Part shown: positions 24,301 to 33,389 of the stretch, piece after piece
How positions within the stretch are numbered: position 1 is the first letter of the stretch
Layout of the letters: every line of letters starts with the position of its first letter
From: Lobosporangium transversale
Lineage: Eukaryota > Mortierellomycota > Mortierellomycetes > Mortierellales > Mortierellaceae
Reading direction: 5' to 3'
Length of the DNA stretch: 64,000 bases
Assembly: GCF_002105155.1 (NCBI RefSeq)
Contig: NW_019029003.1
Location: 434,001-498,000 of the forward strand
Made by a program: the position numbers and the translations under genes
Notes under the pieces: generated by a model
The model's database searches: none
Seen by the model: only the letters and a program-made list of their open reading frames with translations
Told to the model about the DNA's origin: nothing

Positions 24301-25142
24301 CCTGGATCTGATACCAACAGACATTTTGAGAAAGAACCCAAAAGACTGGCTTCATAACGTCCATTGGATTATACTCATGTGTCCACTCCACAATATTTTC
24401 AGCTTTGACATAGACTAACTCTGACTTCGAGGGTTCCAGGACTTCCTGACTGCTAATTCCTAACATCCACGTCCCAAGTATCCAGTTTCAATTGTAGATT
24501 TGTCCAAAGCAAATTATAGCACATGGGGTTAGATAATGTGTTGGTCCATAATAACATCGTATAGGCCAGTATTTCAAGTGAGTGTGCATTGCAAATTACC
24601 CTGGGATAGGATTGTCTCTTCAATAGGAACCCAACCTCTCACTTGGAAAGGCCCATTTGTTTTGAGCTTGTCAAGCTCTTGGGGAATTGTGCCGGTTGCA
24701 TGGTCTAAAATCTGGACATTGTATAGCCTGCGATGTGGTAAATCATCCGAATTACTGATTCGTTTCTTGATAGGTTTGTAGACTATTGTATCTTTGACGG
24801 GTGTATCTTTGTCATCCTTGACAGGGTCACTAATGTTCAATCCTATTGATTCCCATTGCTCTGTTGAATCCATGTGCATGACCAGGTCTTGATGAAAGTT
24901 CGCCGCCAATCCAGTCTCTACCTTCCTGACCTGGCTGCTACTCATTAGTGCTCCCTGTTTGTACCAGGCTTCCCTGAAAGGAATATAAATAAAAAATAAT
25001 ATTTGGCCTGGGCCGCAAAAAGGATGTACACCATTGTATAGCCCGTTCCATTTGGTCGCGATCCCTTATATTTTTTGAATACTTTTAAATGTATTGGCAG
25101 CCAATTGACTCGCTTGTTATTGCAAGTGGTGTGACTGGTCAT
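21338..25142 (-). CDS. RFTS-domain protein (DNMT1-RFD-like, Raf2-like candidate)
   Basis: Multi-exon gene starting MTSHTTCNNKRVNWLP. The segment HRRLYNVQILDHATGTIPQE ... GPFQVRGWVPIEE, followed in later exons by IVEWTHEYNP ... PVFWVLSQNVCWYQIQ, matches the replication-foci targeting (RFTS) pattern: R-L-x-x-F/V-x-I-x-D, a G-W/V-x-P strand, then W-S-E-Y and an aromatic WY-x-L block. RFTS domains occur in DNMT1 and in S. pombe Raf2 of the CLRC heterochromatin complex, so a chromatin role is inferred. After a helical middle (MLTLYRERLIDLCS) the C-terminal half is disordered: an 18-base minisatellite coding for Thr/Ser repeats, then basic and acidic-Ser stretches. The intron 22524-22660 places the repeat in frame (VAQA-TMPDQL). 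The last exon gives ARWEEQRVKETKRRSGGNNG and stops at 21338. No methyltransferase domain is present. Confidence 0.6.
22278..22492. repeat. 18-base minisatellite inside coding sequence
   Basis: About twelve imperfect 18-base units (consensus near ggtaacggatgtagggct on plus) code on the minus strand for hexapeptides of the form T-S/P-I/V-T/A-x-x within the RFTS protein. The unit length is a multiple of three, so copy-number change keeps the frame. Confidence 0.8.
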
Positions 25143-25564
25143 TAAAATTAATTTCAGTTTATTTTGTAGTCATAGGCGGGTCCGCCTCACCTAGAAACTA
25201 CCGAGTATAAAAGCCAAAGAAACTTCCTTCTTAATAAAGTCTTCAGTTTTCCCCATATGTCTTATTCTTCACCTGCAGTTCATCTTGCCATTTATCTTTT
25301 TCCCCTTTTCACAACAAGCATTTGTCTTCCGGTAACTCAGTTTGTGAGCTCACCTATAAAGCTCCCATCTTTTGACATTCTATGGTGCTGTTTGTAGTCA
25401 AGGTTATTTGACTCTATTTTCTCTTGTTAATCTTGTTGACACCCTTTGTCCTGCCTTTTCCTGATTGTGTCTATCTTTCTGTCCCTTAAGCAAAGATATT
25501 TTTTACAACAATGCCACCAAACCAATTTATTATGATTAAGATATGTGGGGTCTATATGTTGTCT
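25143..25564. other. Spacer between RFTS gene and the Fanzor relic's 3' blocks
   Basis: About 420 bases without a supported gene. A plus-strand TATAAAAG lies near 25204, but no gene follows it. The short ORF antisense at 25427-25627 overlaps the decayed block B and is not credible. Confidence 0.45.
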
Positions 25565-25703
25565 AAATAGTCCTCCCCATAAAAAAACACCATCTAGACC
25601 AAGCATAGAAATAAAGAGATTAGTCAAGAAAGCACTGTCAAGCTAATACTTGCAACTTTTTCAAGACGAAGGCCTTTCCCGACCTAGTCATGTTTGTAGT
25701 AGC
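25565..25703 (-). other. 3' conserved blocks A and B of the decayed Fanzor copy
   Basis: On the minus strand, block A (25703-25637) reads from ctactacaaac through aaaggccttcgtctt to aagtattagcttga. It matches the block after the intact gene (31217-31281) at about 58 of 65 positions by eye. An intron-like spacer then runs from gcaagt to ctag. Block B follows (25593-25565, atggtgttttttta...gaggactat), resembling 31357-31391. Block A matches far better than the protein-coding part of the relic. Confidence 0.7.
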
Positions 25704-25925
25704 TCATGAAAAATTTTAGACAGACAAATAGTAACAAGGGAGCAGAAGTGAGAATAGGATGTGGGTTCACACATCACATCCATGGGGCATTTATCCAAAT
25801 TTGTATCAAAATAAAACTGCAAGTTTGTCTCGGGCACCACACCATGGGCCATAGAGCTGTTAGTATGTCTGTATTATAAATTTTCATGTAGCACGTGTAC
25901 TGTGAAATATGCAACTGATCATATC

Positions 25926-26690
25926 CTATTGTTGTTGCCGGCTTGGTGTCTTTCCTCCCAACCTATCAGTGAGCATTGGTGCAACGCATATAAGGCACAC
26001 AGGCTGTTGACGAGCCTACTTCTCACCTTCACCGTTTGACGCAGGTCAGGGTTGTGACGGTCTAGCGAAGAAAACGTAAGGGCATTAACAATACCAGGAT
26101 CGCATTAGACGGTAGTTGTGGTATTTGCAAATGAGCATCGCCCTGGCTCATGGAATATGAGTCCAACGTTTTCAAGAAGTTTGGGGCCCCTCTTCCAGCT
26201 TATGTTTGCGTAGTCTTCATCTATCAGGCCTTCACCGGCTGCCTTTAAAACACGCCGTGTTAAGGAATCCTTGAGAAAGTTTCAATTCCTGGCTGAGATC
26301 TTCTTCATCTACGTCAGACTGCTGCTGTCTCTTCGTCTGGACTGTGTCATAGGCAAGTGGATTCAGAACAAGGCCATTGGCAATATCGTTCCTTTGAGTT
26401 TGAACCGAGTTATACCTTTGTCTTGTGCCTGTAGGGGTACCTTGTCTTGATAGCCATGAAACATGCGATCTCCTTCAATGTCACAAAGAGAGCCTGTATC
26501 TAGACCTCTTTTGTTCCCTGTACACATTCAAACACTGCAGCCTTGGAAGGATTGTCGAGAGGATGTCAGTTAGGACGTGTTCAGACAGATACACATACCG
26601 AGGGGGGACGTAAGGAAGTCTGTTTTTTTTTATTTCTTGTTGATTATCATGGCGAAGGCTTGATTTGGTAAATGTTGATGATTGGAGAAG
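25926..26690 (-). pseudogene. Decayed Fanzor-type nuclease copy, lacking FEN1 part and RuvC-II/III
   Basis: Reading the minus strand across at least three frame breaks gives, in order: SSLRHDNQQEIKKNRLP...VYLSEHVLTDIL (26680-26557), GYQDKVPLQAQDKG, NGLVLNPLAYDTVQTKRQ (26382-26320), ISWKRGPKLLENV (26215-26160), CDPGIVNALTFSSLD (26103-26055) and a terminal SRQQQ-stop (stop at 25926-25928). The same order occurs in the intact gene: AKK...CLTEACLLDIL, GYKDVGLQSDDG, NGLTLTLLAYDTSKQKRG, INWKQRSRLLENV, GIDPGERYSMTIAKLD, SRQQQ-stop. The glutamate/zinc-finger/RuvC-III segment is missing and no FEN1 part is seen. Stops and shifts make it non-functional. It faces the intact gene head to head. Confidence 0.8.
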
Positions 26691-27028
26691 AGCTGTAAAC
26701 AATACTCGAAATCCAAAAAGTTAAAACTTGTCGCTGAGAAACTTATTGTTTCGAGTTGTTCCAAATTCATCAGCCTTTTGTTTCGTTCTCTTTCATACAC
26801 CTATAAATACGTCCTGCCTCCTTCTCTTTTTCCCTCTCTCTCTCTCTCTCATTTTACAACGACATTGCTTTCGCGCTCTCACCCGTACTCTTACACCCTC
26901 ATCCCCTCACAGATCATAACTTTTTGCTTTCTTAAAGGTAAACTATCTCTACTCTAACAACTTCAGCTTCAATCTTTAGCCGCTTAAACCAACATTGCTT
27001 GCACTGTTTTACACTATACTTTCTCTAG
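26691..27028 (+). promoter_or_regulatory. Promoter/5' leader of the FEN1-Fanzor gene
   Basis: A TATA-like ctataaatac lies at 26801-26810, about 220 bases before the ATG, followed by a C/T-rich initiator-like tract with (TC)n (about 26820-26850). The region begins where homology of the antisense relic stops. Confidence 0.5.
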
Positions 27029-30000
27029 ATGGGTATTAAAGGACTCTATTCATACCTTTCAAGGAGAGACCTGCCACCAAAGGAGATTGATGTACATGAG
27101 CTTGCTGCTGAACCCCATTCATCTTTTGAGCTGGATCTGCTTGGCACTTTCCACAGCGATATACATAATATCATCCTAAGGAGATTCAGCTGGCAGAGTT
27201 CTTTCACTGCCTGCGGCCATGCTATGGCTAGTATCATTCGAAAGATCTTTGGTCCTCTTGCCACAGTGACGATACACATTGATGGGCCTCGCTGCGAAGA
27301 AAAAACGCGTGCCTATAGGGACCGAGATGCTAAGCGTACAGCAGCGGATGCAAAACTCGATACGCTCATAGCCAACATGGAAACCAAGTCCAATGAAGGC
27401 AAATGGGAATCTCGAAGCCATATGATTGCCATTAAAAAGAATCTTCGACAGCTCTTCACATTCAGTCATAACGAGAAGAGGGAGCTCGCGGCGCCATTCG
27501 GTCGATACAATAACTTTGTGATTTGCCATTGTAGAAATGAGGCTGATGTGTGTATTGCCGCCAAATGTACACCAACCAGTATCGCTGTGTCTGGGGACTC
27601 TGACCTTCTCATCTATCCTTCTATAAAAAGAGTTCTTCGTCCAATCCCTCGTCGCCATCACATGTTTGCACTCTATGAGAAACAAGAGGTCCTGCAAGCC
27701 CTTGGGTTTTCAAGGAACAGTCAACTCCTGGTCTATGGCATTATATCCGATAACGATTACACCCCAAATATCCCAACCTTTGGTCTTGCTACAAATGCTG
27801 AGATTATCTCCGCGCTCACTGACACTGATGCCGAAAAGTTGACGGTATCATATGTTCGTGAGGTCCATGCCCGTAGCCGTCGAACTCCTGCAGAAGGCCA
27901 GTTTGACCATTCAATTAATGTTTTCTTTGGTAGAATCCAAACCCAGGCTTCACAGCAACCAACCGCTGAAAGATTCCTTCATTACCATGATAGAATGAGG
28001 ACTGCGATATCTGCTAGGTACCAGAATAAAAATAATCAACCTCAACCCAGGTAAGCTCCTTCAAATGAACATTTTCCAAAGCATATACAAAAAAAAAAAA
28101 AAAAAAAAAAAAAAAGTCATCTAACCCTTGACATTGTTGTTCCTAATTAGATTCTATATCCCTAAACGCGCAAAGCCGGATGCTATCGGCCTGTTTTCCC
28201 TACCCAGAAAAAGGAACTTTCCCATAAGAAATATGACCTGACCAACTGCAAACAACACGACCGTCCCGTCAGCTCCAGCCATCAAAGAAAGTCCCCCAAA
28301 AAAAAGGAAAAGGGAAAAAAAGAGGATGAGAAAGAAGAGGAGGTTAAGGAGGAAAAGAAGAAAAAAAAGAATAACAAAGGGAAGGCCAAGTATATCAGAA
28401 AGACTGATAAGACCAGGAAAGTGAAGGAGGCTACTGCCGAGGACCGACGGTTGAAGAGGGCCCACCCCACTGTTGCATTAACTCTGGGCACGTTAAAGAC
28501 ATGTGTAGTTGCCAAGCTGGACTCTACTTCCGATCCCAATCTCAATCCCGAGCAACTTGCTGCAACAATTCAAGGGCTCATTCAATCATTTATTAAAATG
28601 TTGAATGAGGCACGGATTCGAGCTTTCTGGGCCTGCGCCTTGTGGATCGATAACCTGCTTACCACTGGGCCATCCAATCCAGCTGATCTCCCACAACTCC
28701 TAGATGAAGTTCTTGATAGCAGGGACTTTATTTACGGCCTTGCTGCGTTGTTGTATCACGGAGTGATGAGTCCATTATCTAGGTATAGCAGGGAAGTGAA
28801 GAAAAAAGGCGAAGGGAACGTAGCCAAGCCGTCCCAGCTCAAAGCATACGAAAACTTCTATGCAAAGACAGGGCTTGGTCCTTTAAACCAGATCTATCCC
28901 GATTTGGTGATCAGCAGGTCGTCTCGGATGGTCATGGTCCCTGTTCAAGCAGCGCTAAGGTCTCACTATCGGAATGCGCAGGTAAATATAATATTATAAT
29001 ATTTTGAGGTTATCTTATAATATGTTTATAGAAATGTTCCTAATCATTTCTTCAATATAATGTCTAGTTTGACATAGATATTCCAGACGATGGAAGAAGT
29101 TCCATCCAATTCTTTTTTGAGCAAAATGCAACTGCCAAAAAATATCTGGATTTCCCTACGTCTGCTTTCTCGCCTCGGTCTCTTTGCCTAACGGAAGCCT
29201 GTCTCCTGGATATATTATGGTCTAACCCAACAGTTCGAGAGGAAATAGCCCAATTGTTGGAACTAAACATGAGTACCAAGGGGGCTGCAGAGGACAAGAT
29301 CCTTAACCACAAGGGGATATTGTTGCAGGAGCTGTTTTCCTTGAAAGGATACAAGGACGTTGGACTGCAATCTGATGATGGCCCTAGAAGGAAACTACGG
29401 ACATCGTTCTTTACAAACGGCCTTACCCTAACACTTCTTGCCTATGACACATCGAAGCAAAAAAGAGGTAGAGGTTCGCAAGCTGCCCAACCTTCGGATA
29501 CTCAAAGATCTCAAGCAGTCCAGGCTTCTTCAAGTGCTCAGCAGGGATCCTCGTCTTCAGGCCATGGTGCAGGTGATGGTGGTGATGATGGAGACGACGA
29601 CGGAAATGAAGATGACGATATCTTGCTGGGCATCAGCGATATTGACTTGCTGGAAGTTGATGAACCATTCTTAGATGGCGAAGAGGAAGAAGAAGCAGCT
29701 GAAGAAGGTACATCGAGCACAAATCAGCTGTTCCCGGTGAGTCCCAGTCCCCGGCGTGAGATCAACTGGAAGCAGAGATCCCGTCTCCTCGAGAATGTAG
29801 AAGTTAAATATGACACCCAGGCAGCATGCCCTCCCCCCGAAAGTACCATTATCATCGGGATCGATCCAGGCGAGAGGTACTCGATGACAATTGCAAAGTT
29901 GGATCCAAGGAAACCTAACGAACGTGAGATCCTCCGGATTTCTAGAGCGTACCTTTACAAACCATCCAAGAAGTTTCAGGGCGAGCTAGAGAGGCGAAAG

Positions 30001-31208
30001 CTTAGAAGAGGAATTACAGAGATTGAAAGCAATATTCCGTCATTCTCAAGGCCTACTTTAACACAGTATTTCGCTTATATGAGCTTGCCGCTAAATCAAG
30101 CTCAATCAAGTACTGGAGGTAGTTTCTCTGGTAGTGGGGTTGGGGCCAGTAGTAGCAGTGGATCTGGGACCAGTGACGACAATAGGGAGACTATATATAG
30201 GGCGCTTGTCGATTTCTATAATGACGGGTGGTTTGTTCGGAATAGCTGGGATATTAGAAAAGCACAGAACGGATGCGTTGATTATGTGATCAAGGCAATT
30301 CTGAAGCTTGCGGGCGGAAGCAATGGAAGAAGAAGAGATGCCAATACGAATGCGGTGATCTGTATTGGACTAGGATCATTCAAGACAAACCGAGGACAAG
30401 TATCGAAGCATGGGATATTGATGAAGAAGCTTGTTGAAAAGGTAAAAAAAAAAAAAAAAAAAAAAATTCCCTTGATCAATGACATTTAATTTTTGAGTCT
30501 TTTTTTAACGAGTATTAAATCTGGCTCGAACAGGCAAAATCTCTAGACTACCCCATTGTAGGTTGTCATGAATACTACACATCTGCCAAGTGTCCACGGC
30601 CTCACTGTGACAGTATATTGGAGAATGTTCCTTTTCGATCCAAGTACTGTCGAAATTGTAAAGCATACATTGATCGAGATGCTGTTGGTGCTGAGAACAT
30701 CGCAAGGGTCTGTGAGTCGCAGATAAGAGAGCAAAAACGACCTGCAAAATATATGCCGCCGGACGGAGGAACTCAAGGCCAAGCTTCTAGCGGTAGTGGC
30801 GGCGGTGGAGGTAGTGGTGGCAGTGGTGGTGGTAGTAGCAGATCCACAAAAAGGAAATTTTCAGATGAAGGAGGAGGAGGAGTAGAGGGATCAAGACCAC
30901 CGAAAGGGCTTTTGTTGAGTCCAGGGGTAGGAGGTAGTGGTAGTGGTAGTGGTAGTGGCAGAACCACAAAAAGAAAATTCTCGGATGATGGAGGAGGGGA
31001 AGTTGAGGGTTCGAGACCATCGAAGGAACCTTTGTTAAGCCCGGGGGAAGGAGGAGGAGGAGAAGGAGGTAGTGGTGGAAGTGGCAGTGGAGGAATCAGA
31101 AAAAGGAAATTTTCAGATGAAGGAGGAGGAGTAGAGGGATCAAGACCACCGAAAGGATCTTTGCTGGGTCCAGGAGGAGGGGGAGAGACAAGCCGGCAAC
31201 AACAGTAG
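27029..31208 (+). CDS. FEN1/XPG-like nuclease fused to Fanzor (TnpB-like) RuvC nuclease
   Basis: Four exons (27029-28050, 28273-28981, 29068-30441, 30534-31208) join in frame to about 1,259 residues. Residues 1-340 are a whole FEN1/XPG-type core: MGIKGL start, D36, HIDG (D85), NEADVC (E171/D173), SGDSDLL (D190/D192) and SDNDY with a helix-turn-helix-like follow-on (D243). A Lys-rich linker and a helical region (about 395-577) come next. Then the Fanzor part: NWKQRSRLLENV, RuvC-I GIDPGERYS (D843), HEYYTSAKC with the relocated Fanzor Glu (E1048), zinc finger CPRPHC/CRNC, and RuvC-III DRDAVGAENIA (D1084). The tail has three Gly/Ser-rich repeats with KRKFSD. Fanzors are RNA-guided DNA endonucleases of eukaryotic mobile elements. 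Joining of the halves depends on the intron 28051-28272; two separate genes is the alternative. Confidence 0.75.
30837..31175 (+). repeat. Triplicated Gly/Ser-KRKFSD repeat in the Fanzor C-terminus
   Basis: Three coding repeats begin at about 30843, 30963 and 31092. Each has a GGSGSG-type linker, then K-R-K-F-S-D, a Gly run, EGSRPxK and LLSPG-like ends. They differ by in-frame changes. The antisense Pro-rich ORF here is a shadow. Confidence 0.8.
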
Positions 31209-31216
31209 GACACAAT

Positions 31217-31400
31217 CTACTACAAACATGACTAGGTCCAGAAAGGCCTTCGTCTTAAAAAAATTGTAAGTATTGGCTCGATATACTTTTTTTTCTTGGT
31301 TAATTTATTTATTTATTTATTTCTGTGTTCTAATACATTTCTTCTTTTTACAATAGATGGAATGTCTCGTTTTTTAATGGGACGGACTATATGCAAAGCT
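31217..31400 (+). other. Conserved 3' block A, intron-like spacer and block B of the Fanzor locus
   Basis: Block A (31217-31281) starts 9 bases after the Fanzor stop and is shared with the antisense relic (about 58/65 by eye). At 31266 it contains a gtaagt donor. A T-rich, TTTA-repeated spacer ends in ttacaatag at 31356, followed by block B (31357-31391). Spliced at these sites, a short frame MTRSRKAFVLKKL-WNVSFFNGTDYMQ opens and runs to about 31490. Its place next to the nuclease stop is where TnpB/Fanzor guide-RNA scaffolds lie. Whether it is RNA, a peptide or a spliced 3' UTR is undecided. Confidence 0.6.
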
Positions 31401-33290
31401 ATCCTCTGATAACAGTATCTTCTGAAAATAACTGGACAACCACAGCCAGTTCATTTGTTATTCAGATGTATCTAAGCTATACTATTTAATCGGGGGCGAC
31501 TTTGGATTTCGTCTCCATAAAAGAATTATGAAAGTCACCCCACCCACCAGGCTGTAGATCGCATTCGAGATGATCAAATTCATTGTGTGGAGACTACTGT
31601 TTTTTTAGTGTATCAATCCAAGCAGGCGGCAGCTACACAAGATTTCCATCGGAAGCTTGGTACTCTCTCCATCAACCTTCGATGTGTCTCTTTTTGATGC
31701 TAGAAAATAGTGAGGGTCTAAATATGATCACCATACACATTTACAGTTGGTTAGTACCATAACGTATAGTCAAACACCCAGCCAATCTATTTACACAGCA
31801 GAAAACAGGATATTACCCCATTCATTCTTCTCTTGAGATTTTCGTCTGATGACTCTAGAAAAATGAAAGAGCGTGTTAATGGCAAGGATATTCACATTGT
31901 GCTCAAATCAAGGAATATATTGGTGTAAGAAGATGTAAACGCCAGTCAGTGGAGAGCTAGAGCATGTATGCGAAATAGGCTCAAGCAGAAAAAATAACAA
32001 ATTCATCAATGTAAACAAGTCAAATAAAAAATAAAAAATAAAAAATAAAAAATAAAAAATGTATCTTTAAGCAAAAAGGCTCGCGAGAGGACAAAAAAGC
32101 AACAGTGAAAGTCGGGGCATGGGCATAGACCATGGGTCCCTATACCATCCTAGGGCCAGATCCCAAAGGGTTTTAAAAGATTTAGCAAACTTAAGAAATT
32201 CAACCAACGTTCTGAATTCTCGCCACGGGCCAAATGCTTGAGCTTTGGAACGAGATGAAAGAGGAACAATCTTTCGAATACAGACGGATCCAATGGGTGT
32301 CGGTAAGAGCTTCTCTCCTATTTTTTGACAGCAAGAGCATATGCTAAAGATGGCATACCCTCTATATCGCAGATGCAGGAGAGTTGGTTCGGTCTGATGA
32401 AGATACTGAGTTTAAGTTGATTCAACGTTTCCTGGTGCTCGATGGCGAAATTTTGATTTCCGACGATTAGAAAAGGCGTGCTAATGCCCATCTTAGGTCC
32501 CGGGGCTCAGCCGCTAAAGCAATGTTTGAGAAAATCCTCATGCAGAGGTCACAAGGGCGTAGGGGCCTTACGGTTGTCGATGGACATGGCAGGCTTTTCC
32601 AACCCGCTCCCCCAATGCCAAAGAAATATACATATCTAAGCTATCCCTGGGAGGACTTGCCATTTGCTCTGATGACAAATCTGGATCTTGTTTGATCCTC
32701 ACGGCAAACCCGATGTATTTTTTATGCTCTTTCGATTTTACTGCGACATAGAAAAACAGAGAAAAATAAAGTTATTGTACAAATTTGTACAATAAACGGT
32801 TGGATAGTATATTTGTCGTCATCCTTGCATGGTCCGTGCGTGACATAGTCTGTGCAAGAGGTTCTTTAAAAAAAACTCATAAAATGAGCTAATTCCATGG
32901 TTTATTGATGATTCTTTTTTGACTAATGAATGTTTGGCAGATTAATATCGACTCAGTGGAGTTCTTTCACGCAGGCTGGCTCGTTGTAGGGCGGAGTAAA
33001 CTTCACTGCTCTGAAATCAAGAATGTGGAAAATATTCAATGGACTTAAGACTTTGTATTATCCCAGTTATTATCTCTGTTTTCTTTTTCTTAGTGGTGCT
33101 TCTTGGCGCTATGGGTTATCCTGACCCTACCGAAATGTTAAGGAAGGCATCTTAATACTGTATATGTTGTTGAAGGGCACCTCAATCTCTGAGATGAATG
33201 TATTTTGCCCAAGAGGTCATTTCATGACGTTATTACAGACTTTTTTGACAGGGAAACGCTTATTTTAGATTAAAAATTAACCTCATGTGT
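31401..33290. other. Gene-poor island sequence with unidentified spliced-looking fragment
   Basis: No confident gene. An (ATAAAAA)n run lies at about 32022-32060. A possible old coding fragment sits at 32240-32690: MLELWNEMKEEQSFEYRR, an intron-like gtaaga...cgcag, then EFKLIQRFLVLDGEILISDD and, after breaks, GRLFQPAPPMPKKYTYLSYP. It matches no family I know. A perfect palindrome lies at 32772-32795. Confidence 0.4.
32772..32795. repeat. Perfect 24-base palindrome
   Basis: ttattgtacaaa is followed at once by its exact reverse complement tttgtacaataa. It has no loop and lies outside any gene. Confidence 0.9.
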
Positions 33291-33389
33291 TAGCAACATG
33301 TTCTCAAGTATAACCTTTCGTCTGCTAATGTCGCGGTCCATTAATCCAGAGGAGTTTAAGTGTAATACACTTCACATAACCATGATAGC

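Noticed and set aside
30773-31213. Antisense 146-residue Pro-rich ORF
   Set aside because: It is the mirror of the Gly/Ser repeat of the Fanzor tail, with no own start context or homology.
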